This document shows, piece after piece, positions 1 through 5,935 of a stretch of 9,191 nt of DNA. The stretch's first letter is position 1, and each line of letters begins with the position of its first letter. The position numbers were made by a program, and so were the translations under genes. Origin of the DNA: Clostridia bacterium (GTDB taxonomy: Bacteria > Bacillota > Clostridia > Oscillospirales > Acutalibacteraceae); NCBI GenBank assembly GCA_017615405.1, contig JAGAAE010000031.1:1-9191 (forward strand), in the 5' to 3' direction. The notes beneath the pieces are model-generated. The model saw only the letters and a program-made list of their open reading frames with translations. It had not been told where the DNA came from and searched no databases.

Positions 1-165
1 GACATATTCGTCGGCGGGAAACTCGACCCTTTCGCCCGAAATGATAAGGGTGTAATCCTTAGTGACCGAGCCGAGCATATTTCCGTTGGTATCAAATACC
101 GCCGCTTTAAGCGAGGTCGTTCCGATATCGGCTCCTAAAATATACCTTTTATCTGTTTCTTTCAT
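1..165 (-). CDS. FGGY-family carbohydrate kinase, N-terminal fragment (cut by window edge)
   Basis: The first 55 codons of a gene that continues past the left edge. I translated it by hand from the reverse strand. Residues 8-25 contain the motif GADIGTTSLKAAVFD, the phosphate-1 ATP-binding loop at the start of the actin-like fold in FGGY kinases (xylulokinase, glycerol kinase and rhamnulokinase families). These enzymes phosphorylate a ketose or polyol with ATP in the cytoplasm. Two ATGs are adjacent, at 168 and 165. The AGAAAGG ribosome binding site lies 6 nt before the ATG at 165 but only 3 nt before the one at 168, so I chose 165. The start overlaps the last 17 bases of the TIM-like gene, so the two are almost certainly translationally coupled in one operon. 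The substrate cannot be told from this fragment. The family call is firm; a specific name such as xylulokinase would be a guess. Confidence 0.85.
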   Translation of the reverse strand, partial: MKETDKRYILGADIGTTSLKAAVFDTNGNMLGSVTKDYTLIISGERVEFPADEYV

Positions 166-853
166 CATACGCCTTTCTTACCGCCGCCATCATCTCTTCC
201 GCCATTGCGGAAGGGTCGGCGGCTTTGCATATACCGCTTGAGGAACCGGAGCCGTCGGCGCCGGCTTTAATTATGTTGTAGCAGTCCTGCCCGCAACTGA
301 TACCGGCACTCGGCAAGACCATTATCCCGGGATTGACAGATTTTACAAGGGATATGCAGGCGTCGACGTATTCCCTGCCTACCGCGATCCCCGTTCCGAT
401 AAGTTCGCTCGGCTCAGCGACCACAATATTCGGATTCATTTCGGCAACCGCCTTTATTTCCTCCTCGGTGTCGGCGCAAACGATGGTGGCAAGCCCCACC
501 TCGTCGGCGCGTTCGATTGCCTTTTTAAGTTCATCAAGTGTCAGTTTGCACTCGGCGTGGTTAAGCATAACGCCTACGGCACCCGTCGCCTTGACAGCCT
601 CTGGAAGTATCGTTCCCATGCCTCTGCCGACCGGGATACTGTCCATATGCTGGGCGTAAACGTGGATGCACTCGGACGTATTCTCGGCGATAAGCCTAAG
701 ATCGGTCGTCTGCACGTCGGCTATAACGTCCATATCGTATTTTTGGGCGAAGCCGTCGATCTTTTTCATAAGATCGAGCAACTCTTCACCGTAAAGATAC
801 GCTTTGGGTCCGAACTCAAAGAACGGGGTTGAAATTTTGTAGTCTTTTACCAT
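149..853 (-). CDS. Archaeal-type triosephosphate isomerase homologue, probably acting on another sugar phosphate
   Basis: A 234-residue TIM-barrel protein matching the short archaeal form of triosephosphate isomerase (about 220-230 residues) better than the usual bacterial form of about 250. Visible landmarks are Lys17 in FGPKAY (candidate catalytic lysine), the YAQHMD strand (66-71), His99 and Glu101 in LNHAE (the electrophile region, HSER in classical TIM), Glu147 in AEPSELIGTG (catalytic base region and loop 6), and a phosphate-binding end AGADGSGSSSG (197-207). All three catalytic positions appear intact. The N-terminus lacks the usual N-x-K motif and the Arg of HSER is Cys102, so the substrate may not be glyceraldehyde 3-phosphate. 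TIM homologues in erythritol and threitol pathways isomerise erythrulose phosphates, a possible parallel. The ribosome binding site is weak (AGAAAAG, far from the ATG). The gene starts 5 bp after the YjbQ stop codon, so coupling is likely. Confidence 0.85.
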   Translation of the reverse strand: MVKDYKISTPFFEFGPKAYLYGEELLDLMKKIDGFAQKYDMDVIADVQTTDLRLIAENTSECIHVYAQHMDSIPVGRGMGTILPEAVKATGAVGVMLNHAECKLTLDELKKAIERADEVGLATIVCADTEEEIKAVAEMNPNIVVAEPSELIGTGIAVGREYVDACISLVKSVNPGIMVLPSAGISCGQDCYNIIKAGADGSGSSSGICKAADPSAMAEEMMAAVRKAYDERNR

Positions 854-858
854 TTCTG

Positions 859-1479
859 TTATCTTTTCTGCTGTAAGGTATAGTGAATATCGTCAGCTTT
901 TTCTTCGTCGGTGAACTTATGAAGCGTGTTTATAACCTCGCCGTTGTTCCACTTTCTGTCGATCTCGGCATCGCCTATTCCCATAACGGTAACGTTTACC
1001 TGACGCCTTCTTGCTCTGACGTGATCCCAGTCAACAAAATAAACGTGGGCAAATTCGCCGCCGTCAAGCTCGCCGTCTTTAATGGTCATGGTTTCGCTTC
1101 TGCCGAAGAAAACGCTTCTTAAATGCCCGTCGGTATTCATGCTTGTAAAATCGCCCGGCTCACCGACAAATCTGCCGAATTTTGAGTGAAGCGGTCCCGG
1201 ATGACGGTAATCTCCCTCGTTCGTGTAGTCGGGGATCATCTTGCGCATAATGTCAAGAAGATCGTGCTGTAAATATTCAAGATCAAAACTGTCGATATCG
1301 TGGGAGCATTCCTGCACCATAACCGAGCAGGTGGTATGATGCGAAGCGATGGTGACCGTTCCGTTCTTGACACCCGAAGCCCTTACTATTTCGATTATCT
1401 CCTTTGAGATATCGTGGAAGGTTGGTATCCAACCGCGGGATTGAAGTTCAAGTTCCTTTTGAAAAAATTTGAATTCCAT
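859..1479 (-). CDS. Enlarged YjbQ/UPF0047-family protein
   Basis: A 206-residue member of the YjbQ (UPF0047, PF01894) family. Family marks are the HHTTCSVMVQE segment (47-57) followed by Asp61, the TDGHLRSVFFG segment (116-126), which matches the family's N-G-H-A-H-L-R region, and the closing strands at 131-167, with YFVDWDHVRARRRQVNVTVMG matching the family's usual end. Ordinary members are about 130-140 residues. This one has a roughly 45-residue insert after Asp61 (about 62-110, rich in Asp, His and Pro) and a 39-residue tail. YjbQ proteins have been annotated as secondary thiamine-phosphate synthases because of a weak side activity; their real role is unsettled. Position between two sugar-phosphate isomerase genes points to a sugar-phosphate job (inference). 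The start is supported by a clean GGAGG at 1488-1492, 8 nt upstream. Likely cytoplasmic, with no signal peptide or membrane segment. Confidence 0.85.
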   Translation of the reverse strand: MEFKFFQKELELQSRGWIPTFHDISKEIIEIVRASGVKNGTVTIASHHTTCSVMVQECSHDIDSFDLEYLQHDLLDIMRKMIPDYTNEGDYRHPGPLHSKFGRFVGEPGDFTSMNTDGHLRSVFFGRSETMTIKDGELDGGEFAHVYFVDWDHVRARRRQVNVTVMGIGDAEIDRKWNNGEVINTLHKFTDEEKADDIHYTLQQKR

Positions 1480-1503
1480 TTTTGTTACCTCCGAATAATA
1501 TTA

Positions 1504-2097
1504 TTATTTATTAAGCCGTTCGCCTACCGCACCGCCAGGGTGGATAAGGGCAAACTGCTCGTTTTTATAATCTGTTTCCTCGATCAAAATTGTCTGCAAG
1601 ACGTGAAAAATCACTGCCAGCGAGGTCGATGAGGTCGTTCCCTGACAGTTATATTTATCGGTTTCGCGGTTAACGAACTGTTTAAGCACCACGTCGGCGC
1701 CCTTCGCAAGCGGTGAATCAAGATTTTCGGTTATGGTTATCACCTTAACGCCCTTTGCCTTGCATATATCGAGTATCGGCAAAAGTTCTTTCGTTTTGCC
1801 GCCGCGCGAAGCAAAAACGCAAACGTCGCCCTCCTGCAAAAATCCGGTACCGCCATGGACCGCTTCGGCGGGAGATATAAACTTTGCAGGGCGCTCGATA
1901 CAGCACATAAGATGGGCAAAATGCTGACACATGATCCCGCTGTGACCGCAGCCGGTACAACCTATTCTCGGGGCATTTTTAAGCAGTTCAACAGCCTCTG
2001 AAAATGCGTTTTCATCAAAGTGGCTCAGCATTTCTTTAATGCATTCGCTCTCTATTTCGTAGACCGCTTTTGCGCTGATCAAACTATCCTTTTTCAT
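1504..2097 (-). CDS. SIS-domain sugar-phosphate isomerase (KdsD/GutQ-like, lacking CBS domains)
   Basis: A 197-residue single SIS domain. It carries the glycine-rich GCTGCGHSG loop (46-54, GVGKSGH in KdsD), PAEAVHGGTG (76-85, PAEA-HGD in KdsD), SRGGKTKELL (97-106, the SNSGET sugar-phosphate loop, here Arg-Gly-Gly-Lys), an ITITENLDSPLAKGADVVL strand (120-138), TTSSTSLA (154-161) and a closing HPGGAVGERL (186-195). These are marks of the arabinose-5-phosphate isomerase (KdsD/KpsF/GutQ) branch, which interconverts aldose and ketose phosphates. The C-terminal CBS pair of full-length KdsD is absent. No kdsA or kdsB or lipopolysaccharide context is visible, so a catabolic role is more likely than Kdo synthesis. 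It is the first gene of the minus-strand operon, driven by the promoter at 2129-2157. Upstream, GGTGG about 10 nt before the ATG could serve as a modest ribosome binding site. The altered SNSGET loop leaves the substrate open. Confidence 0.85.
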   Translation of the reverse strand: MKKDSLISAKAVYEIESECIKEMLSHFDENAFSEAVELLKNAPRIGCTGCGHSGIMCQHFAHLMCCIERPAKFISPAEAVHGGTGFLQEGDVCVFASRGGKTKELLPILDICKAKGVKVITITENLDSPLAKGADVVLKQFVNRETDKYNCQGTTSSTSLAVIFHVLQTILIEETDYKNEQFALIHPGGAVGERLNK

Positions 2098-2128
2098 GAT
2101 CTTTTCACCACCGTTTTGCTATAAGTCT

Positions 2129-2157
2129 ATTCTATATCAATCAAGCAAAAAAATCAA
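2129..2157 (-). promoter_or_regulatory. Sigma-A-type promoter of the SIS-YjbQ-TIM-kinase operon
   Basis: On the minus strand, TTGATT (2157-2152) and TAGAAT (2134-2129) are separated by exactly 17 bp. Four of six bases match the -35 consensus and five of six the -10. This places the start of transcription about 25 bases before the SIS start codon. It is the only well-spaced pair I found on this strand in the 154-bp gap. Confidence 0.6.
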
Positions 2158-2205
2158 CAAAATTTTCGTTTTTCTTTCGATATTTTAAAATCGAAAGTCA
2201 ATCAA
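2137..2205 (+). repeat. Direct repeat TCAATCAA in the divergent control region
   Basis: An identical octamer, TCAATCAA, occurs at 2137-2144 and 2198-2205, with similar flanks (GC and AC after it). The first copy lies inside the minus-strand promoter spacer and the second directly before the plus-strand -35 box. The repeat is short and AT-rich, so chance is possible. Its placement, one copy at each promoter, makes a regulator contact conceivable. Confidence 0.3.
2164..2197. promoter_or_regulatory. Candidate DeoR-family operator: inverted repeat plus extra TTTCG element
   Basis: CTTTCGAT (2174-2181) and ATCGAAAG (2190-2197) form a perfect inverted repeat around an 8-bp AT core. A further TTTCG at 2164-2168 lies 11 bp, about one helical turn, from the TTTCG inside the left arm. 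DeoR-family repressors of Firmicutes often bind TTTCG/CGAAA-type repeated elements near their own promoters. The site lies between the two divergent promoters, ending 11 bp before the plus -35 and starting 7 bp from the minus -35. Assignment to the adjacent DeoR protein is inference. Confidence 0.6.
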
Positions 2206-2207
2206 AC

Positions 2208-2236
2208 TTGACAAAAATCTCAATCGTGTTTAAAAT
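2208..2236 (+). promoter_or_regulatory. Near-consensus promoter of the DeoR gene
   Basis: A perfect TTGACA (2208-2213) is followed, after a 17-bp spacer, by TAAAAT (2231-2236), one mismatch from consensus. Transcription would start near 2243, giving a leader of under 20 bases before the start codon at 2261. Such a strong promoter on a repressor gene suggests autoregulation through the operator just upstream. Confidence 0.75.
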
Positions 2237-2248
2237 ATAGTAGGAAAC

Positions 2249-2254
2249 GAGGTG
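2249..2254 (+). promoter_or_regulatory. Ribosome binding site that fixes the DeoR start
   Basis: GAGGTG lies 6 nt before the ATG at 2261. An in-frame GTG at 2252 lies inside this element and so is unlikely to be the start, although it would give a longer open frame. Confidence 0.7.
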
Positions 2255-2260
2255 GGTGAC

Positions 2261-3025
2261 ATGATTTCCGACGAAAGAAAACAACAAATAATGAGCATCC
2301 TCAGAACCGACGGAGTTGTGAAGGTTGCTGATCTCAGCCGCGATTTCGGTGTTTCGGAGGTCACGGTGCGAAGCTATCTTGCCGATATGGAAAGCAAGGG
2401 ACTTCTTTCCCGCACCCACGGCGGCGCAATTAGTTCTTACAAGCCGTATTGCAGTATGAATTTCAATCAACGGATCGAAACCAACCGATCGGACAAAGAA
2501 CTTATTGCAAAGCGGATCTCGAAAATGATTGAACCCGAAGATACCGTTATGCTAAATGCCGGTACTACTACACTTCTTATTTTTAAGAATTTACCGGTAG
2601 ATTATAAATTAAATATCGTAACCAATTCGATCTCAATAGCCCTCGAAGCCGCTTCGAATCCTAATTTCAACGTTCGGCTCGTCGGCGGCACGATAAACGC
2701 GAAGTATCAGTTTACATTCGGTGACGATGCGGTCGAGCAGATAAAAAAATACCACGCGGACAAATCGATACTTTCAATCGACGGGATCGACTCAGGTAAC
2801 GGTTTTTCAACCTATTACAGTGAAGAAACATCGGTCGATAAAGCAATGATAGAACAGTCGGATATTTGTATGATCGCCGCCGACAAAAGCAAACTGAGAA
2901 GGAACGCCTTTGCGAAGGTTTGTGACCTTTCGGCAGCCGATTATATCATTACAACGGGAAAACTCGAAAAGGACGAGATTGACAACTTCGCTTTTCACGG
3001 AATTACGACCATCGTTGTAAAGTAA
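2261..3025 (+). CDS. DeoR-family transcriptional repressor of sugar metabolism
   Basis: A 254-residue protein of the normal DeoR-family length. The N-terminus is a winged helix-turn-helix: RKQQIMSIL (6-14), then DGVVKVADLSRDFGVSEVTVRSYL (17-40) with the recognition helix SEVTVRSYLADME, and the wing ending SRTHGGA. The C-terminal half is the DeoRC sensor, an isomerase-like fold that binds phosphorylated sugars: LNAGTTT (the phosphate-contact loop), NIVTNSI, VRLVGGTIN, DGIDSGNGF, and the closing AADKSKL. These proteins usually repress catabolic operons until a pathway sugar phosphate binds. It is transcribed away from the SIS operon across a shared control region with a candidate operator, so self-regulation and control of that operon are likely (inference). 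The start at the ATG is set by GAGGTG at 2249-2254. The effector is unknown but should be made or used by the adjacent kinase and isomerases. Confidence 0.92.
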   Translation: MISDERKQQIMSILRTDGVVKVADLSRDFGVSEVTVRSYLADMESKGLLSRTHGGAISSYKPYCSMNFNQRIETNRSDKELIAKRISKMIEPEDTVMLNAGTTTLLIFKNLPVDYKLNIVTNSISIALEAASNPNFNVRLVGGTINAKYQFTFGDDAVEQIKKYHADKSILSIDGIDSGNGFSTYYSEETSVDKAMIEQSDICMIAADKSKLRRNAFAKVCDLSAADYIITTGKLEKDEIDNFAFHGITTIVVK

Positions 3026-3050
3026 ACTGCGTTGAGCCTGAAAAAGCAAT

Positions 3051-3087
3051 ACCGGGCGTCAGAATTTGTGCCCGGTTATTATTTAAT
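3051..3087 (+). terminator. Intrinsic terminator after the DeoR gene
   Basis: ACCGGGC (3051-3057) pairs with GCCCGGT (3070-3076) around a 12-nt loop, 25 bases after the DeoR stop codon. Flanking AAT/ATT can extend the stem past a one-base bulge. The following tract, TATTATTTAAT, is T-rich but not a clean T run, so termination may be partial. Confidence 0.65.
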
Positions 3088-3098
3088 AAAAAAATTTA

Positions 3099-3127
3099 TT
3101 GTCTACACGTGCGATATGTAATATAAT
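3099..3127 (+). promoter_or_regulatory. Promoter of the membrane-protein gene
   Basis: TTGTCT (3099-3104) and a perfect TATAAT (3122-3127) are spaced by 17 bp. The gene at 3171 therefore has its own promoter and does not depend on read-through from the DeoR gene. No TTTCG operator element is seen here. Confidence 0.65.
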
Positions 3128-3170
3128 ATAAAAAACGGAACGTGATACACGCACGCTAAGGAGCGGTCAG

Positions 3171-3785
3171 ATGCAGAAATACAAGAATATCAGCGAGAAA
3201 ATTAAAAAGATTGAATATAAACTTGGTGTAAGTTACGTCAAGACGAGTAATTCGGCATACAAAAGGCTCAGAATATTCAATATGATATGCGTTATCTATC
3301 TTTTAGGCATAAATACACTGACCCTTTTAAGCGCATACCTTCACAAAATATGGGCAAACGAGTTTTATTTCACGAGACTTACTTATATTTTACTCATTGT
3401 CGGGACCCTTATGGAGGTCGGCGGCGTGGTATTGAACTTTTTTAAGATCCACGTCATCGGAAACCTTCTTAACATAATCCCCCTGCCATATTTCGTCTGC
3501 GTTTTCGCTCCGATGCTTAAACATCCGGAAGGACTCTTCGGATATCGCGTTATTTTTTATACAAGGCACCTCATCAGTTACGTTTTTATACTGATATTAT
3601 CGCTTGTGATGATATTTATCGCTGTTCGCCAGCAGATAAAGGCGCGATTGCTCTATAAAAAGATCCTTGAGAACATTTACGAAGAGTATAAAAAGAAAAA
3701 AGGCGAAGAGGATTTCAGCGTTTCCGAAGCGGATTGGGATAAATACGTCAAGAATTTCGACCCGCGAAAGCAGAAATTGAAATAA
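3171..3785 (+). CDS. Unrecognised four-helix membrane protein
   Basis: A 204-residue protein that I do not recognise. Residues 1-34 are Lys-rich and helical (KNISEKIKKIEYKLG). Four hydrophobic segments follow at about 36-57, 70-91, 95-115 and 133-152. The tail, 153-204, is strongly charged with a KARLLYKKILENIYEEYKKKK stretch and probably forms an amphipathic helix or short coiled coil. With positive charge at both ends, both termini should face the cytoplasm. There is no cleavable signal peptide. AAGGAG at 3158-3163, 7 nt before the ATG, makes the start secure. It has its own promoter and terminator, so it is a one-gene unit. It looks AT-richer than the enzyme genes and has no transporter motif that I can see, so a link to the sugar genes is not shown. 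It could be an unrelated housekeeping or accessory gene. Confidence 0.8.
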   Translation: MQKYKNISEKIKKIEYKLGVSYVKTSNSAYKRLRIFNMICVIYLLGINTLTLLSAYLHKIWANEFYFTRLTYILLIVGTLMEVGGVVLNFFKIHVIGNLLNIIPLPYFVCVFAPMLKHPEGLFGYRVIFYTRHLISYVFILILSLVMIFIAVRQQIKARLLYKKILENIYEEYKKKKGEEDFSVSEADWDKYVKNFDPRKQKLK

Positions 3786-3830
3786 CGTAAACCCCCGAGA
3801 AAATCGATCTCGCTTTAAAGAAATATTATA

Positions 3831-3870
3831 CAAGAACACCGAACGGCACGCCATTCGGTGTTCTTGTTTT
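3831..3870 (+). terminator. Strong intrinsic terminator between convergent genes
   Basis: CAAGAACACCGAA (3831-3843) pairs perfectly with TTCGGTGTTCTTG (3854-3866), a 13-bp stem capped by GGC/GCC, then TTTT. It lies 45 bases after the membrane-protein stop codon. Read on the minus strand the hairpin is followed by TATAATATTTCTTT, so it may also stop the converging oxidoreductase operon, which ends at 3942. A weaker CGAGA/TCTCG hairpin lies just before it, at 3796-3812. Confidence 0.85.
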
Positions 3871-3941
3871 CATAAATGAAAGATGGCTTATCACTCCGTT
3901 TGTCAAGAGCAAGCAACGGCAAAACGGAATTAAAAATCCGC

Positions 3942-5063
3942 TTACCTATATGAACTCTGCTTCGCGCTTGAAAGGTCGATATCACCCAAATATTTTCTGT
4001 TGTCAAGACCTAAATAGTCGCAAAGGTCCTTCATTTCGGCGACGGTATTTATATTGACGTTTATGCCGTTTTTCATCCTGTCTGCGTAGGCAAAAACCTC
4101 CTTTTCGCCGTGGGTATAAATGCGTGGTTGTCCCTCGGCTTTCGGCGCGTCACGAAGCTCTTGAAGGAAGGTTGAAAAACGTTTTTTCATTCCTTCCCTA
4201 TCGCCGAATATATCGGGATTTATCGCCATAAAGCCGTGGCAGGTACCGCCCTTACCGCCGGTATGGGTATGATTAGAGGTAAGCCCCGCCGAGAAGATCG
4301 AACAGAATATCTCGCAAAGCATACCGTAGCCGTAGCCCTTGTGACCGCCCAAAGTTTCGGTGTTGCCTCCGAGCGGCATTATTCCGCCGCCCGCCTTACC
4401 GACTATGTTTTTAAGCACCCTTTCGGCATTAGTGCAGGCGTTACCGTTTTCATCGAGCGCCCAGCCCTCCGGAAGCGGCTTTGAAAGTTTATTGTATATT
4501 TCGAGTTTTCCTCTTGTTACAACCGTCGTAGACGAATCAAAGAAGAAAGGATACGGCTCGGCGGGCAGGGTTATAGCTATCGGGTTGGAGCCGAGCATTG
4601 CAAGGCGCGAATAGGTCGGCACCATTATCGCTTCGCTGTTGGTCATAGCGACCCCCATAAGTCCCTCATCGCAAGCCATTTTCGCATAGTATCCGGCTAT
4701 TCCGAAATGGTTTGAATTTCTGACCGACACTATGGCGATACCGTTTTTCTTTGCCTTTTCTATGGCGGTATTCATAGCGTAAACAGAGATAAGCTGCCCC
4801 ATTCCGTCGTGCCCGTCAATGACCGCAGAAACGGGCGTCTCAAAGACCATCTCGGGCTTTGCGTCGACCTTTATAAGCCCGTTTTCGATGCCTTTATGAT
4901 AGCGAACAAGTCTCTGCATACCGTGGGATTCGATGCCGTAAAGGTCGCTGAGGAGCAGAACGTCGGTAATTTTAAGCGCGTCTTCCTCCAGAAAGCCGAA
5001 CATCATAAATGCGTCACGGCAAAAGGTTTTTAAGTCTTCATAAGAATAGTTTAAATAGCTCAT
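3942..5063 (-). CDS. Ldh-family (malate/L-lactate dehydrogenase type 2) NAD(P)-dependent oxidoreductase
   Basis: A 373-residue protein of the MDH2/Ldh family, whose members reduce or oxidise 2-keto and 2-hydroxy acids (AllD ureidoglycolate dehydrogenase, DlgD 2,3-diketo-L-gulonate reductase, sulfolactate and piperideine-carboxylate enzymes). Visible marks are SHGMQRL (46-52) with His47 and Arg51, NSNHFGIAGYYA (116-127) with the catalytic-region His119, GSNPIAI (158-164), the FDSSTTVVTRGKLE cofactor segment (175-188), MPLGG (229-233) and GGHKGYGYGM (239-248). It is slightly longer than the usual 330-360 residues. This is the last gene of the right-hand operon: GGAGG at 5069-5073 sits 5 nt before the ATG, and the gap to the epimerase gene is 14 bp. 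The substrate cannot be assigned from motifs; sugar-operon context favours a sugar-acid-derived 2-keto acid (inference). Names such as malate or lactate dehydrogenase would overstate what is known. Confidence 0.9.
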   Translation of the reverse strand: MSYLNYSYEDLKTFCRDAFMMFGFLEEDALKITDVLLLSDLYGIESHGMQRLVRYHKGIENGLIKVDAKPEMVFETPVSAVIDGHDGMGQLISVYAMNTAIEKAKKNGIAIVSVRNSNHFGIAGYYAKMACDEGLMGVAMTNSEAIMVPTYSRLAMLGSNPIAITLPAEPYPFFFDSSTTVVTRGKLEIYNKLSKPLPEGWALDENGNACTNAERVLKNIVGKAGGGIMPLGGNTETLGGHKGYGYGMLCEIFCSIFSAGLTSNHTHTGGKGGTCHGFMAINPDIFGDREGMKKRFSTFLQELRDAPKAEGQPRIYTHGEKEVFAYADRMKNGINVNINTVAEMKDLCDYLGLDNRKYLGDIDLSSAKQSSYR

Positions 5064-5077
5064 GATTTCCTCCGTTT

Positions 5078-5935
5078 TTAATTTGATAATCGTTCAACGC
5101 TTACGCAAAGCGTATCTTTTTCCCCTCCGGAAAGTATGCGGCAACCACCCGGAATATTAAGACCGTTAACGGCGCCAACCTGCGGTTCAACGCACAAATA
5201 TCCGCTCTTTCCGCCCCCGTTATAAAGCACGAAATGGTCAAACCCATCACAGACCGAATACAGATAATCACCTACGACCGCAGCGTTTCCGTTTGCCTTA
5301 TAATAGCCCGAGATCGGGATCCCGTGAGGCTTAAAGCCCGATACGTATTTTAATTCCTGTTGATCAAGCGGCAGGTAACGACCCGTTGGGATATGTTTTG
5401 AATCCTTTTCCTGAGCGAGAAAAATCGGAACGCAAAAATTCTCGGGTTCGCAAAAGGTCGTATGCAGCGCGAAGGTATAGGGCATATCGGTTTCCCCGGT
5501 GTTTTTAAGGGTGAATTTCTGTTCTAAGCCGCAATTAAACAGGGTGTACCGGGCGGTTATAATAAAAGGAAACGGATAGATTTCCCCGGTGTTTTCATAT
5601 TGCAGCGTGATACTTTTGTCTTCATATTTCGAAACGGAAAACTCCCGGCAATACAAAAGCCCGTGCAGATTCAATTTATTCTTTTTATCGGTAATTGTCA
5701 AGTGATATTCCCGGTCATTAAAGACAAATCTGCCGCCCGCCGTGCGGTTTGCCGGAAAAAGGAGAGGACTCCCGACGGTAAACGGATTTTCGCATAATTG
5801 CGCCTTACTTTTTAGCGGGATGAAAACGTCCTCGCCTTCGTATTGAAGTTTAGTAACGTTTGCACCATAGTCGGCGGAAACTTCGGCATACCATTTTCTG
5901 TCGGGACTGTTAAGTTTAAAGATCTTACTTTCCAT
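5078..5935 (-). CDS. Aldose 1-epimerase (galactose mutarotase) family protein
   Basis: A 285-residue protein of the galactose-mutarotase-like fold, close to the family's usual 290-350. Key segments are GSPLLFPANR (55-64, the G-P-LFP-GR region that contacts the sugar), NLHGLL (89-94) with His91, ALHTTF (156-161) with His158 in the place of the general acid of the G-HPYF motif, and VEPQVGAVNGLN (249-260) with Glu250 as the probable catalytic base. The main catalytic positions therefore look intact. Members convert alpha and beta anomers of free or sometimes phosphorylated sugars; the gene is cytoplasmic here with no signal peptide. Its start overlaps the end of the DUF5107 gene by 11 bp, and AGGAT 7 nt before the ATG serves as the ribosome site, so the two are coupled. 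The pairing of two mutarotase-fold proteins suggests they act on the same sugar or glycoside (inference). Confidence 0.87.
   Translation of the reverse strand: MESKIFKLNSPDRKWYAEVSADYGANVTKLQYEGEDVFIPLKSKAQLCENPFTVGSPLLFPANRTAGGRFVFNDREYHLTITDKKNKLNLHGLLYCREFSVSKYEDKSITLQYENTGEIYPFPFIITARYTLFNCGLEQKFTLKNTGETDMPYTFALHTTFCEPENFCVPIFLAQEKDSKHIPTGRYLPLDQQELKYVSGFKPHGIPISGYYKANGNAAVVGDYLYSVCDGFDHFVLYNGGGKSGYLCVEPQVGAVNGLNIPGGCRILSGGEKDTLCVSVERLSN

Noticed and set aside
149..853. Calling this gene the glycolytic tpiA
   Set aside because: The N-terminal motif and HSER segment differ from the standard enzyme and the neighbours are sugar-pathway genes, not gap, pgk or gpm.
859..1479. Calling this gene a thiamine-phosphate synthase
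   Set aside because: That name rests on a side activity of some YjbQ proteins, and no thiamine gene or TPP riboswitch is seen nearby.
2252..2260. GTG start giving a DeoR protein three residues longer
   Set aside because: The GTG lies inside the GAGGTG ribosome site; the ATG at 2261 has correct spacing and gives the usual DeoR N-terminus.
3108..3155. CGTGCG/CGCACG inverted repeat around the membrane-protein promoter
   Set aside because: Only six bases per arm with a long loop; it may be chance and shows no link to the DeoR motif.
3895..3928. TCCGTTT/AAACGGA inverted repeat as a terminator for the oxidoreductase operon
   Set aside because: A 7-bp stem with a 20-base loop and no T run on the minus strand is too weak to call.
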